Below, in pieces: positions 7,902-16,002 of a DNA stretch of 64,000 nucleotides. The first letter of the stretch is position 1. Every line of letters begins with the position of its first letter. A model generated the notes under the pieces. That model did no database searches. It saw only the letters and a list, made by a program, of their open reading frames with translations, and was not told the origin of the DNA. A program made the translations under genes and the position numbers. Source of the stretch: Nocardia beijingensis NBRC 16342. GTDB taxonomy: Bacteria; Actinomycetota; Actinomycetes; Mycobacteriales; Mycobacteriaceae. The stretch spans positions 1-64,000 of the forward strand of contig NZ_BDBC01000045.1 of the NCBI RefSeq assembly GCF_001612785.1, given 5' to 3'.

Positions 7902-9523
7902 CGACGAAGACCGGGCGACCGCCGCTGAGCGCGCGGTGGACCGCCCAGGCTTGGTTCCAGCTGGTGCTGGCCGCGATGGTGCTGGTGGTGATCATCGGCA
8001 CCGTGGCGGGGGCTCAGGTGATCGCGCAGACCAATCGCGTGACCGATCGGCTGATCGACAAGTCGCTGCCCGCGGCGGCGGAAGCGTATCGGTTACAGGG
8101 AGCCTTGGTGAACCAGGAGACCGGTCTGCGCGGCTACCGGATCACCGCCGACCCGCAGTTTCTCCAGCCCTACCGGGACGGCACCCGAGACGAGGCACAG
8201 TCGGCCGGTCGTCTGCGCGAACTGCTGGCCGGCCGGCAGCAGCTGCTCGATGAACTCGACGCCGTGGAGCAGGCCGCGCAACGGTGGCGCGACGAGTACG
8301 CGGAGCCGCTGGTCGCCGGGTTGGCGTCCGGATCGGTTCCCGGCGCCGACCCCGCGGGCCCGCTGCGCGGCAAGCCGCTGTTCGACAATATCCGGACCCT
8401 GTTCGACGTCCAGAACCGCAGTCTCGCCGCGGCGATCGCGCACGACCGAGACGAGCTGAGGCACACGCGCACGGTCCGGGACGCCGTGCTGGCCGGGCTG
8501 GTCGTTGCGTTCCTGCTGACCGGCGTGCTGCTGACCGTGCTCATCCGGCGGTTGATCGTTCGCCCCCTCGGCTCTCTGACGGACGCGTCGCTGCGGGTGG
8601 CGGGCGGCGACTTCGAGCATCACATCGACGCGCACGGCCCGGCCGACCTCGCGACCGTCGCGAACGCGGTGGAGAGCATGCGCCGCCGCATCGTCGCCGA
8701 GCTGGAATCCTCGCGCGCAAAGGAAGCCGTGCTCGCCGAGCAGAAGACCGATCTGGATTTGCAAGCCGTCGAGCTGCGCCGATCCAACGCGGAGCTGGAG
8801 CAGTTCGCCTACGTCGCCTCGCACGATCTGCAGGAGCCACTGCGCAAGGTGGCCTCGTTCTGCCAGTTGCTGGAGAAGCGCTTCGGCGACAAGCTCGACG
8901 AGCGCGGAAAACAGTACATCGACTTCGCCGTCGACGGCGCCAAGCGGATGCAGGTGCTGATCAACGACCTGCTCACCTTCTCGCGGGTGGGGCGCATCAC
9001 CGATCGCACCGAGCCCACCGGCCTCGGCCAGTCCCTGGACAAGGCCCTGACCAACCTCTCCACGGCGATCGACGACACCGACACGAGCATCCTGCGGCCG
9101 GACGAGCTGCCCGAGATCGTCGGCGATCCCACCCTGCTGACCATGCTGTGGCAGAACCTGATCGCCAACGCCATCAAGTTCCGCGAGCCCGACCGCGCCC
9201 CGCGGATCGAGATCACCTGTGCGCCGGATGAGAACGGCGACGGCTGGCTGCTGTCGGTCTCGGACAACGGCATCGGAATCGCACCCGAATTCGCCGAGAA
9301 GGTGTTCGTCATCTTCCAGCGGCTGCACAGCCGGGAGGAATACAGCGGAACCGGCATCGGACTGGCCGTCTGCAAGAAGATCGTGGAGTATCACGGCGGC
9401 CGGATCTGGATCGACACCGAATACACGGGCGGCGCCCGCTTCTGGTTCACTTTGCGCACGGCCGATTCCGACGCCACCGCCCGCACCGCCGACCTCCCCG
9501 CCCACGAAGGAGCCACCGCATGA
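7898..9523 (+). CDS. CHASE3-HAMP sensor histidine kinase
   Basis: 541 residues. A membrane segment at about 20-42, an extracytoplasmic CHASE3 domain (about 45-190, with NQETGLRGYRI), a second membrane segment (about 198-222), HAMP (about 223-275), a coiled-coil linker, HisKA with the phospho-acceptor His in YVASHDLQEPLRK, and an HATPase with an N box (WQNLIANAIKF), G1 (DNGIGI) and G2 (GTGIGL). The HisKA motif is of the phytochrome-like type often paired with small Rcp1-like receivers, and one follows directly. The 4-bp ATGA overlaps on both sides indicate one operon with the phosphatase and the response regulator. The signal is unknown. Confidence 0.92.
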   Translation: MTTKTGRPPLSARWTAQAWFQLVLAAMVLVVIIGTVAGAQVIAQTNRVTDRLIDKSLPAAAEAYRLQGALVNQETGLRGYRITADPQFLQPYRDGTRDEAQSAGRLRELLAGRQQLLDELDAVEQAAQRWRDEYAEPLVAGLASGSVPGADPAGPLRGKPLFDNIRTLFDVQNRSLAAAIAHDRDELRHTRTVRDAVLAGLVVAFLLTGVLLTVLIRRLIVRPLGSLTDASLRVAGGDFEHHIDAHGPADLATVANAVESMRRRIVAELESSRAKEAVLAEQKTDLDLQAVELRRSNAELEQFAYVASHDLQEPLRKVASFCQLLEKRFGDKLDERGKQYIDFAVDGAKRMQVLINDLLTFSRVGRITDRTEPTGLGQSLDKALTNLSTAIDDTDTSILRPDELPEIVGDPTLLTMLWQNLIANAIKFREPDRAPRIEITCAPDENGDGWLLSVSDNGIGIAPEFAEKVFVIFQRLHSREEYSGTGIGLAVCKKIVEYHGGRIWIDTEYTGGARFWFTLRTADSDATARTADLPAHEGATA

Positions 9524-9966
9524 GCACGCCCGGCCAGCCCATCGACATCCTGCTCGTCGAAGACGACCCCGGCGACGAGCTGATGACGCGAGAAGCCTTC
9601 GAGGACAACAAGATCGGCAACACCCTGCACGTCGCCAGAGACGGCGAGGAGGCGCTCGAATTCCTCTACCGCCAGGGACGGTACCCGGACGCGCCCCGGC
9701 CCGACCTGATCCTGCTCGACCTGAACCTGCCCAAGTACGACGGCAGGCAGGTGCTGGAGAAGATCAAAGCCGACCCCGACCTGTCGCACATCCCGGTGGT
9801 CGTGCTCACCACCTCCGCGGCCGAAGAGGACATCCTGCGCAGCTACCGGCTGCACGCGAACGCGTACGTCACCAAGCCGGTGGACCTCGACCAGTTCGTC
9901 GCCGCCATCAAGCAGATCGATGATTTCTTCGTCCAGGTCGTCCGGCTGCCGCGGCAGAACCCGTGA
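9520..9966 (+). CDS. Rcp1-type single-domain response regulator
   Basis: 148 residues consisting of a receiver domain only: acidic pocket LLVEDDPGDE (Glu14, Asp15, Asp16), phospho-acceptor Asp67 in ILLDLNLPKYDG, Thr/Ser switch in VVLTTSAAEEDIL and Lys in YVTKPVDLDQF. This is the phytochrome-partner Rcp1 type, with its characteristic loop after the third helix (RQGRYPDAPRPD). Without an output domain, it probably relays phosphate to or from the upstream kinase and receiver-phosphatase, whose genes overlap it. Confidence 0.93.
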   Translation: MSTPGQPIDILLVEDDPGDELMTREAFEDNKIGNTLHVARDGEEALEFLYRQGRYPDAPRPDLILLDLNLPKYDGRQVLEKIKADPDLSHIPVVVLTTSAAEEDILRSYRLHANAYVTKPVDLDQFVAAIKQIDDFFVQVVRLPRQNP

Positions 9967-9975
9967 CGGCGTTCG

Positions 9976-10017
9976 CCGTGGCGCCGCCCGGTTCGCCGGT
10001 CCGCGGCGCCACGGTTT
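9976..10017 (+). terminator. Hairpin terminator after the signalling operon
   Basis: A perfect 12-bp inverted repeat (CCGTGGCGCCGC ... GCGGCGCCACGG) with a 15-base loop, followed by TTTA, 10 bp after the response regulator stop. It fits factor-independent termination of the three-gene operon. Confidence 0.65.
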
Positions 10018-10065
10018 ACGGTGGTGGCCGGTGCCGCAGATCTCACCGACGCCGGCCGCAGCCAT

Positions 10066-10090
10066 GAATGGGGCATGATCAACCGGGTAT
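10066..10090 (+). promoter_or_regulatory. Candidate SigB/SigF-type promoter
   Basis: GAAT, 15 bases, GGGTAT fits the actinobacterial stress-sigma pattern GNNT-N14-16-GGGTA(C/T). It lies about 205 bp upstream of the RsbW-like gene. The rest of the 328-bp gap 9967-10294 holds the terminator at 9976-10017 and no convincing gene. Confidence 0.35.
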
Positions 10091-10294
10091 AGCGTCGGGA
10101 AGAACGGCACACGCACGGCGAACACGACAACCGAGCCCAACGGCGGTCGACGTGCTCGGCCCCGCGCTAGTGCAGCGCACCGATCCCCGACAGGGAGGTA
10201 ACGAGGTGACGGCGCATCAACGCCATCGGAGAGGCATGACGGCAAGAGTCGGCTGCGACAGACGCATCGCGATCGCGGCGGCTGGTACGCGCAC

Positions 10295-10714
10295 GTGAAC
10301 GCGGGCGAGCGGGTTCCCCTACCCAACGCCGTGGCTCCGCTGGAATTGGACTTTCCCGCCGAGGCGGTGCAATTGGCTACCGTTCGGCACACCTTGCAGG
10401 AATGGCTCGCCCAGTGCGGCATGGCCGCGGCACCGGCCTACGACGTGCTGCTCGCAGTCGGCGAGGCATGCACCAACGCCGTCGAGCACGGCCACCACGG
10501 CGACGGCGGCCTCGTCCGCTTGCGCGCATCGATCGACGGCGACCAGCTCCGGGTGACCATTGCCGACAGCGGTCGCTGGAAAAAGCCCGATCCGCAGGCC
10601 GATTCGTTGCGCGGGCGGGGTATGCCGCTGATCCGGGCACTGATTCCAGAGGTCACCGTGACCACCGGCGACACCGGCACGGTGGTCGATCTGCGTACGC
10701 CCTTCTCGGGATAG
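10295..10714 (+). CDS. RsbW-like anti-sigma factor kinase (HATPase_c_2)
   Basis: 139 residues forming one GHKL ATPase domain: the N box in GEACTNAVEHGHHG, a G1-like IADSGRWKKP and a glycine loop in RGRGMPLIRALI. Length and order match the RsbW/SpoIIAB-like serine kinases that bind sigma factors or phosphorylate antagonists. GTG 10295 is the start that gives a complete domain. Its place after a SpoIIE-type phosphatase operon suggests both act in one partner-switching stress pathway; no sigma factor or STAS antagonist lies in the window. It converges with the MerR gene, 11 bp apart. Confidence 0.85.
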   Translation: MNAGERVPLPNAVAPLELDFPAEAVQLATVRHTLQEWLAQCGMAAAPAYDVLLAVGEACTNAVEHGHHGDGGLVRLRASIDGDQLRVTIADSGRWKKPDPQADSLRGRGMPLIRALIPEVTVTTGDTGTVVDLRTPFSG

Positions 10715-10725
10715 TCCCGGAACAC

Positions 10726-11103
10726 CTACGCCGGACCCGGCCGTTTGTCTCGCGCGTCCCGCAGGCGGACGTTGTCGGCCTGCAACCGGTCGTTGTCCGC
10801 GTACAGCCGGTCGTTGTCCGCGTGCAGGTCGGCATTCGCATCCTCCAGGTCGAGAATGCGGCGGATGCCCGCCAGATTCACGCCCGTGGCGACCAAGTCG
10901 GTGATCCGCCGCAGCCGGGCCAGATCGTTGCCGCTGTAGCGGCGGGTGCCCCCGTCGCTGCGTGCGGGACTCAGCAACCCGTGCCGCTCGTAGAGCCTGA
11001 GCGTCTGCACACCGATTCCGGCCAGCCCGGCGGCGACCGAGATCCCGTACACCGCTTGTCCGGGATCCGGCAGATGCCCCGAGTCACCCCTTTCCTGCGC
11101 CAT
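10726..11103 (-). CDS. MerR-family regulator with HspR-like architecture
   Basis: 125 residues. A MerR winged helix (about 16-88) with YGISVAAGLAGIGVQTLRLYERHGLL and GTRRYSGNDLARLRRI is followed by a C-terminal zipper made of seven-residue repeats (ADNDRLY, ADNDRLQ, ADNVRLR). It is divergent from an Hsp20 gene. HspR-type MerR proteins repress heat-shock genes, so local control of hsp20 is likely. The stop lies 11 bp from the convergent RsbW-like gene. Start ATG 11103. Confidence 0.88.
   Translation of the reverse strand: MAQERGDSGHLPDPGQAVYGISVAAGLAGIGVQTLRLYERHGLLSPARSDGGTRRYSGNDLARLRRITDLVATGVNLAGIRRILDLEDANADLHADNDRLYADNDRLQADNVRLRDARDKRPGPA
10771..10833 (-). repeat. Three 21-bp tandem repeats coding the MerR zipper
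   Basis: Three 21-bp units (starts 10771, 10792 and 10813), the last two nearly identical, encode successive ADNDRL heptads. The repeat number could vary between strains and change the zipper length. Confidence 0.75.
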
Positions 11104-11185
11104 CCATCCTCACTTCACTTCCTACGAGAGATTTCCTAGTTTAGCGCCTTGCACTCAACTTGCTCCGGTGGTACAAAAAATCTAT

Positions 11186-11209
11186 GTCAGATGACAGAGG
11201 TTATCTGAC
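11186..11209. promoter_or_regulatory. Inverted repeat upstream of hsp20
   Basis: A perfect 7-bp inverted repeat, GTCAGAT then 10 bases then ATCTGAC, 40 bp before the hsp20 ATG, in the divergent region shared with the MerR gene. An additional ACTCAACTTG at about 11154 resembles half of the HAIR element bound by HspR. It is a candidate operator; binding is inferred. Confidence 0.5.
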
Positions 11210-11248
11210 CCCTACTACGGAGAATGGAGTGAGTTGGAGGTGGCGACC

Positions 11249-11668
11249 ATGCTGATGCGCACCGATCCGTTCCGCGATCTGGACCGTCTGACGCAGCAGG
11301 TGTTCGGCACGAAGGCGCATCCAGCGGTGATGCCGATGGATGCCTGGCGCGCGGGCGAGGAGTTCGTCGTGGAGTTCGACCTGCCCGGCATCGACCCCGA
11401 ATCCCTCGACCTGGACATCGAGCGCAATGTGGTGACCGTGCGCGCGCGTCGTCCGGAACTGGACTCGGGGCGCGAGATGATCGCCGCGGAACGCGCCCGC
11501 GGCGTGTTCAGCCGGCAGCTGTTCCTTGGTGACAACCTCGACACCGACAAGATTCGCGCCGACTACACCGATGGCGTGCTGCGCCTCACCATTCCGGTGG
11601 CGGAGAAGGCCAAGCCGCGCAAGATCGAGATCGGTCGCGGCAACGGGCACAAGGCGATCGACGCCTGA
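11249..11668 (+). CDS. Hsp20/alpha-crystallin small heat-shock protein
   Basis: 139 residues with an alpha-crystallin domain (about 30-128): FDLPGIDPESLDLDIERN, a central RGVFSRQLFLGDNLD and the terminal DGVLRLTIPVAEKAKPRKIEI, which includes the IPV-like C-terminal motif. It acts as an ATP-independent holdase for unfolding proteins. The start is ATG 11249, eight bases after GGAGG; the upstream TTG and GTG are less likely. Divergent transcription from a MerR/HspR-like gene and the inverted repeat between them suggest heat-inducible derepression. Confidence 0.92.
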   Translation: MLMRTDPFRDLDRLTQQVFGTKAHPAVMPMDAWRAGEEFVVEFDLPGIDPESLDLDIERNVVTVRARRPELDSGREMIAAERARGVFSRQLFLGDNLDTDKIRADYTDGVLRLTIPVAEKAKPRKIEIGRGNGHKAIDA

Positions 11669-11870
11669 GCAGCCCGAGCCGCTGTCGAATCCTCGAGGGA
11701 AGCGGAAGCGAGGTGATGTCGAAGCCGGTGATCTCGGTACCAATCCGCGACGAGTGTCGTCTCACCATTTCCGGGCGGGCCCGGAAGGCCGGGCCCGCAC
11801 CCGACTCAGGCACGAAAGACGTTGTCGCACGGAGTTTTTCCTGCGCACGCACCTGATGGAGCATCCGATC

Positions 11871-12029
11871 ATGGCATCAACCGAAGTACGCCACCCCGAA
11901 CTCGCCGCGACCGAGGCCGGAGCCGGGGTTTCCGCCGAAGCCGCGGTCATCTGGCCCGATCCGAGCCCGCTGGACGCCTGGTGGCGACGGATCATGCACT
12001 CCGATCCGGTGCGCCGCGGCGCCGCGTGA
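11871..12029 (+). CDS. Short hypothetical protein
   Basis: A 52-residue frame with ATG 11871 preceded by GGAG nine bases upstream. The product is alanine-rich with a tryptophan-containing end (LDAWWRRIMHSDPVRRGAA). An in-frame ATG at 11856 would add five residues. No family is recognised. It lies between hsp20 and the cold-shock gene; the ribosome-binding site is the main support. Confidence 0.35.
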   Translation: MASTEVRHPELAATEAGAGVSAEAAVIWPDPSPLDAWWRRIMHSDPVRRGAA

Positions 12030-12051
12030 TCCGGCCCCTATCCTCGACTCC

Positions 12052-12309
12052 GTGACCGATCAGCCCCACCACCACCGTGGCGCGGCGCAATACTGGCGCC
12101 GCGGCACGGTGGTCTGGTTCAACATCGAGAAGGGCTTCGGATTCCTGCAGCCCGCCGACGATCCCACGCAGGTCTTCGTGGAGTACACCAGCATCGAGAC
12201 CACCGGATACAAATCGCTGCACGCGGGCCAGCCCGTGCTGTTCACCGCCACGATGCGCAAGCGCGGCCCCGAAGCCACCGCGGTGCGTCCGGTCCGGCCC
12301 GGGGATTGA
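12052..12309 (+). CDS. Divergent cold-shock domain protein
   Basis: 85 residues with a cold-shock fold: GTVVWFNIEKGFGFL holds the RNP1 KGFGF motif, VFVEYTSIE replaces the usual RNP2 VFVH, and GQPVLFTA closes the barrel. About 15 extra N-terminal residues include HHH. It likely binds single-stranded RNA or DNA. The start is GTG 12052. It is 20 residues longer than a classic CspA and more diverged, so it is not the main housekeeping Csp. Confidence 0.82.
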   Translation: MTDQPHHHRGAAQYWRRGTVVWFNIEKGFGFLQPADDPTQVFVEYTSIETTGYKSLHAGQPVLFTATMRKRGPEATAVRPVRPGD

Positions 12310-12336
12310 GCGCCACCACCGGCATGGCGGAAACGG

Positions 12337-13932
12337 TCAGATGACCGTGCCGACGTCCTGTGCGACCAAGTTGTCCCAGGCACGTTCGGCGACTGCGGCA
12401 ATGGTCATCGACGGGTTGCAGGCCGCGGTGTTCCCCGGCATGAGCGCACCGTCGAGCACGTACAGGCCCCGCTGGCCGTGCACTCGGCCCTCCAGATCGC
12501 AGACGGCTCCCACGCTCGCGCCGCCCAAGGGGTGCCAGGTCGACGGGAACAACAGGTTGGTGTCGGTGAGAATGCTTCCGGGACCGGCGATCCGGTGGGC
12601 GGCGGGGCCGATGTAGTTGTCCTGGATGTAGCTGTCACCGTCCTGCGGCCACTGCAGGATGGCGTCGTCGCGGGCCGCGTCGTAGACGAAGTGCCCGCGA
12701 CCGTCGCTGACGCCGTACCCGACCATCATGGTGCTACTGGCGTCGGCGCCCATCGGTGGGACGGACGCCTGGATCAGGGTGTGGGCGGAGTGCGGGTCGG
12801 ACCAGTTCTTGCTTCCGTAGACGACCGGGCCGCCCTGTTCCGAACCGAAACTCGCGGTCGGGTCGGTCCACAGGTAGATGCGGTCGGCGTTGGTGCCCCA
12901 GCCCTGTCCGAGTCCGTCGGGCATATCGGGGATCAGGCCTTTCGCCGAGGCGCGCACCAGCAGCCTCGTCGTGTTCAGGCTCCCGGCCGCCAGCACGAGC
13001 GCACCGGTGGTGATGATCTTGTTCTCCAGGACGGCGCCGCTGGTGTCGAGGCGCTCGACGTGGACGATCCACCTGCCGTCGGCGGCGCGCTCGACGTCGG
13101 TGACCTGATGCAACGGCTCGACCGTCACCAGGCCGGTCGCCTCGGCGGCGGCGATGTAGGTGACGTCGACCGAATGCTTGCCGCCGTTGTTCACCCCCAT
13201 GGCGCCGTCGCCGTTGGTGTAGGAAGGCTTCATCTCGCCCCGGAGTTCGGCCAGGGCGAAGTTCCAGTCGATGGGCATCGGGATCTTCGACAGCGGAAGC
13301 CCGGCGCGCAGCACATGTTCGGCGAAGACCCGCGAGGCCGCGTAGTTGGGGCTGGCGATCAGCGCGTCCGGCGCGACCGCCAAGCCGAGCATGCGTGCCA
13401 CTCGCGGGTAGTGCACTCGATCCATCGTCGCCCAGTCCAGGGCTTCCGGGAAGTGGGCGTCGAACACCTCCCGCGTCGGCTGCAGGGACATCCCTTGATA
13501 GACCAGCGATCCCCCGCCGACGCCCGCGGCGCACAGCGCGGTCATATTGGTACCGGGCACGGATTCGACGAGTCCGGTGTACGGCTCGAAGACCAAGGGC
13601 TTGCCGAACAACACCGGGCTGGACTTGTACCAGAGGACCCGCTTGTCCAGCGCCGATGCACGCGGGAAGGTCTCCGCGTTGGGGCCGGTCGGCCAGCGCA
13701 GGCCACGTTCGAGCACCAGGACCCGGACACCGGCCTCGGCCAGGCGCAGCGCGGTGACGCCACCGCCGAACCCCGATCCAATGACGACCACCCGATGTTC
13801 CTCCCGGGTGAGCGGAACGCTGTTCACCCGCGCGGCAATCGGACTCGTCGTGTTCGCGTAGCGCGAGGCGACCAGGAGGCCGCCCGCCGCGGCTGCCCCG
13901 GTCAACAGTGACCGGCGCGAAAATGCTGACAT
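12337..13932 (-). CDS. Exported cholesterol oxidase (GMC family)
   Basis: 531 residues. The N-terminus carries a Tat signal (RRSLLTGAAAAGGLLVA), then the FAD dinucleotide motif VVVIGSGFGGG (about 48-58), the GMC block with GVGGGSLVYQG, and the C-terminal catalytic segment with the His in TWHPLGGASVG and the Asn in NPSMTIAAVAE. Length and motifs match class I cholesterol oxidases of Streptomyces, Rhodococcus and ChoD-like proteins, which oxidise the 3-hydroxyl of cholesterol to cholest-4-en-3-one and produce hydrogen peroxide. ATG 13932 is chosen because it places the twin arginine at residues 6-7. It is divergent from a MaoC dehydratase. Confidence 0.92.
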   Translation of the reverse strand: MSAFSRRSLLTGAAAAGGLLVASRYANTTSPIAARVNSVPLTREEHRVVVIGSGFGGGVTALRLAEAGVRVLVLERGLRWPTGPNAETFPRASALDKRVLWYKSSPVLFGKPLVFEPYTGLVESVPGTNMTALCAAGVGGGSLVYQGMSLQPTREVFDAHFPEALDWATMDRVHYPRVARMLGLAVAPDALIASPNYAASRVFAEHVLRAGLPLSKIPMPIDWNFALAELRGEMKPSYTNGDGAMGVNNGGKHSVDVTYIAAAEATGLVTVEPLHQVTDVERAADGRWIVHVERLDTSGAVLENKIITTGALVLAAGSLNTTRLLVRASAKGLIPDMPDGLGQGWGTNADRIYLWTDPTASFGSEQGGPVVYGSKNWSDPHSAHTLIQASVPPMGADASSTMMVGYGVSDGRGHFVYDAARDDAILQWPQDGDSYIQDNYIGPAAHRIAGPGSILTDTNLLFPSTWHPLGGASVGAVCDLEGRVHGQRGLYVLDGALMPGNTAACNPSMTIAAVAERAWDNLVAQDVGTVI

Positions 13933-14006
13933 CACACACCCTCGAAGATCAGACGCGAGCTCGGATCTCGCGCGGCCGACCACGGCCGCTACGGGACAGT
14001 AATCTA

Positions 14007-14026
14007 ACCGGACACGCATGTCCGGT
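14007..14026. promoter_or_regulatory. Palindrome between cholesterol oxidase and MaoC genes
   Basis: ACCGGACA-CGCA-TGTCCGGT, a perfect 8-bp inverted repeat with a 4-base centre, about 75 bp from the oxidase start and 150 bp from the dehydratase start. It does not match the KstR sterol-regulon box as I remember it. Candidate operator for an unknown regulator. Confidence 0.45.
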
Positions 14027-14176
14027 GGTGCCCGGATGTGTAGCACAGGTCACAGTTCATGCGGAGGTGGTCCTGAGCTTCCCGCGGTCGAGCAGGCGGC
14101 GGAGGAAAGACCAGCTGCGGTAACGCGTTCGCGCGCGGGCTATCGTGCACACGTCGCCCGCAGGAAGGATTCCGCC

Positions 14177-14629
14177 ATGACCGAGTTCCGCGATTTCGAC
14201 GCCCTGCGCGCCGCGGTGGGCACGGTGCTCGGGCCCGGTGAGTGGCTCGAGATCGATCAGCGGCGCATCGACCGGTTCGCCGAGGCGACCGGCGATCACC
14301 AGTGGATCCACGTGGACGCCGAGCGCGCCGCGGACGGCCCGTACGGCGCCACCATCGCGCACGGGTTCCTCACCCTCGCTCTACTCGCCCCGATCAGCCA
14401 GCAGCTGACGTCGGTGACCTCGGCCAGGATGGCGATCAACTACGGCTTGAACAAGGTCCGCTTCATCAGCCCGGTCCGCGTCGGCAGCCGGGTGCGCGGC
14501 ACCGTCACCATCACCGCGGTCACCGATGTGCCCGGCGGGGTGCAGGTCGAGCGCACCGTGACGATCACCGCCGAAGGCGCGGACAAGCCGGCGTGCGTCG
14601 CCGAGCACGTGGTCCGGTACTTGAACTGA
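14177..14629 (+). CDS. MaoC-like (R)-hydroxyacyl dehydratase, HtdZ/NodN type
   Basis: 150 residues, a single hot-dog domain with FAEATGDHQWIHVD (catalytic Asp and His of the hydratase-2 motif) and IAHGFLTLALLAP. Length and motif resemble M. tuberculosis Rv0130 (HtdZ), a (R)-enoyl hydratase. It probably acts on acyl-CoA in lipid metabolism. ATG 14177 follows AGGAAGGA. It is divergent from cholesterol oxidase, which may indicate a shared lipid or sterol context. Confidence 0.88.
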   Translation: MTEFRDFDALRAAVGTVLGPGEWLEIDQRRIDRFAEATGDHQWIHVDAERAADGPYGATIAHGFLTLALLAPISQQLTSVTSARMAINYGLNKVRFISPVRVGSRVRGTVTITAVTDVPGGVQVERTVTITAEGADKPACVAEHVVRYLN

Positions 14630-14702
14630 CCGACAGATGCGGGCATCCCTCCGAGCGGAGTCGACCATTCGACCCGCGGCGCGTGAAGCCCGTCCAGCGT
14701 GG

Positions 14703-15920
14703 TCAGTCCATTGCCGCCCGCACCTGGTGCGAGCCCGGCTTCCCGGATCGGATGGTGGCGCGCTCGAGAGGTGGTCGCCCGCCGAACGCCCAGACCGTCA
14801 GCGCGCAACACGCGAACCCGGCGCCGAGCAGACAGGAGCCAACCCAGCCGCCGGCAGCGCAGATGGCGGTGGTCGCCGCCGCGCCGACGGCGGAGCCGAA
14901 CGAGTAGAAAACCATGTATCCGCCGATCACGCCGCTGACGCGGTCGGGATGCGCTGCGGTGAGCAGGTTCTGGTTGCTGACATGCACGGCTTGGACCGCG
15001 AAGTCGAGAACCACGATGCCGATGACGAGCAGCCACAGTGATCTCGGGAGCTGGGCGATCGCCGACCACGACAGGATGAGCAGGGTGAGCGCGAGCCCGG
15101 TGACCGGCGCCGCGCGTCCCCCGTCGGCCCACCGGCCCGCACGGGCCGCGCCGAGTGCGCCGGCGAGCCCGGCGAGGCCGAACAGTCCGATCCGGCTCTC
15201 GCTCAGCTGCCACGGCGCGCCCGCCAGGACGAGGGACAGCCCGTTCCACAGGGTCGCGAACGAGGCGAACAGGAAGAACGCGATGAGCCCGCGGGTCAGG
15301 AAGAGGCGCTGCCCGAACAGGCCGCCGAGCGCGACGAGGGCCCGCCGATACGCTGCGGGCCGGCCGCGTCGTTGCTCCGGCGGCAGGACGAGCAGCACCG
15401 CGGCCGCGAGCCAGAGGGCCAGGAACGCGCAGACCGCATACGCACCGCGCCACCCCCACATCTGCGCGACCATGCCGGTGACGATCCGGGCACCCAGGAT
15501 GCCGATCATGACGCCCGAGGTCACCACCCCGATGTTGCGGCCGCGTTCGGCGGGCGGCGACACCGATGCCGCGTAGGCCACCGTGGTCTGCACCACGACC
15601 GCGAACATTCCGGTCGCCGCGAGCCCGGCGAACGCCACCCATGCGGCCGGCGCCGAGGCCGTCAGGATCATGCCCACCGCGGTGAGCGCCAAGTGCGCGG
15701 CGATGAGCCTGCGCCTGTCGGCCACCACATCGCCGAGCGGCACCAGCAGCACCAGCCCCACCAGATAGCCGACTTGAGCGGCGGCGACGATCCATCCGGC
15801 GCGTTCCGCCGGCACGCCGAGATCGCGTCCCATCGGCTCCAGAATCGGCTGTGCCGCATAGATGCTCGCCACCGCGACACCGCACACCACCGCCAGCAGC
15901 AGCCGCCGCCACCCGTTCAT
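14703..15920 (-). CDS. MFS transporter (drug or metabolite efflux)
   Basis: 405 residues with about twelve membrane segments in two halves. The conserved loop after the second segment reads GDVVADRRRLIAAH, the usual MFS pattern. ATG 15920 is preceded by GGGAGAG. Members of this group (AraJ/YdhP-like) export small molecules. It is divergent from an HxlR regulator across an 82-bp gap with a duplicated motif, so substrate-induced control is likely. The substrate is not evident. Confidence 0.87.
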   Translation of the reverse strand: MNGWRRLLLAVVCGVAVASIYAAQPILEPMGRDLGVPAERAGWIVAAAQVGYLVGLVLLVPLGDVVADRRRLIAAHLALTAVGMILTASAPAAWVAFAGLAATGMFAVVVQTTVAYAASVSPPAERGRNIGVVTSGVMIGILGARIVTGMVAQMWGWRGAYAVCAFLALWLAAAVLLVLPPEQRRGRPAAYRRALVALGGLFGQRLFLTRGLIAFFLFASFATLWNGLSLVLAGAPWQLSESRIGLFGLAGLAGALGAARAGRWADGGRAAPVTGLALTLLILSWSAIAQLPRSLWLLVIGIVVLDFAVQAVHVSNQNLLTAAHPDRVSGVIGGYMVFYSFGSAVGAAATTAICAAGGWVGSCLLGAGFACCALTVWAFGGRPPLERATIRSGKPGSHQVRAAMD

Positions 15921-15943
15921 CACTCTCCCAATCAGTAGCAGAT

Positions 15944-15994
15944 TGCAACCAATTGGACGGTACGACATAATGGTTTCACTCTGCAACTCATTGG
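15944..15994. promoter_or_regulatory. Two direct repeats between MFS and HxlR genes
   Basis: TGCAACCAATTGG (15944-15956) and TGCAACTCATTGG (15982-15994) match at 11 of 13 positions and start 38 bp apart. They cover the MFS promoter side and the HxlR ribosome-binding region. HxlR of Bacillus binds two direct repeats, so this layout suits autoregulation. Confidence 0.55.
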
Positions 15995-16002
15995 GAGGTG
16001 TC

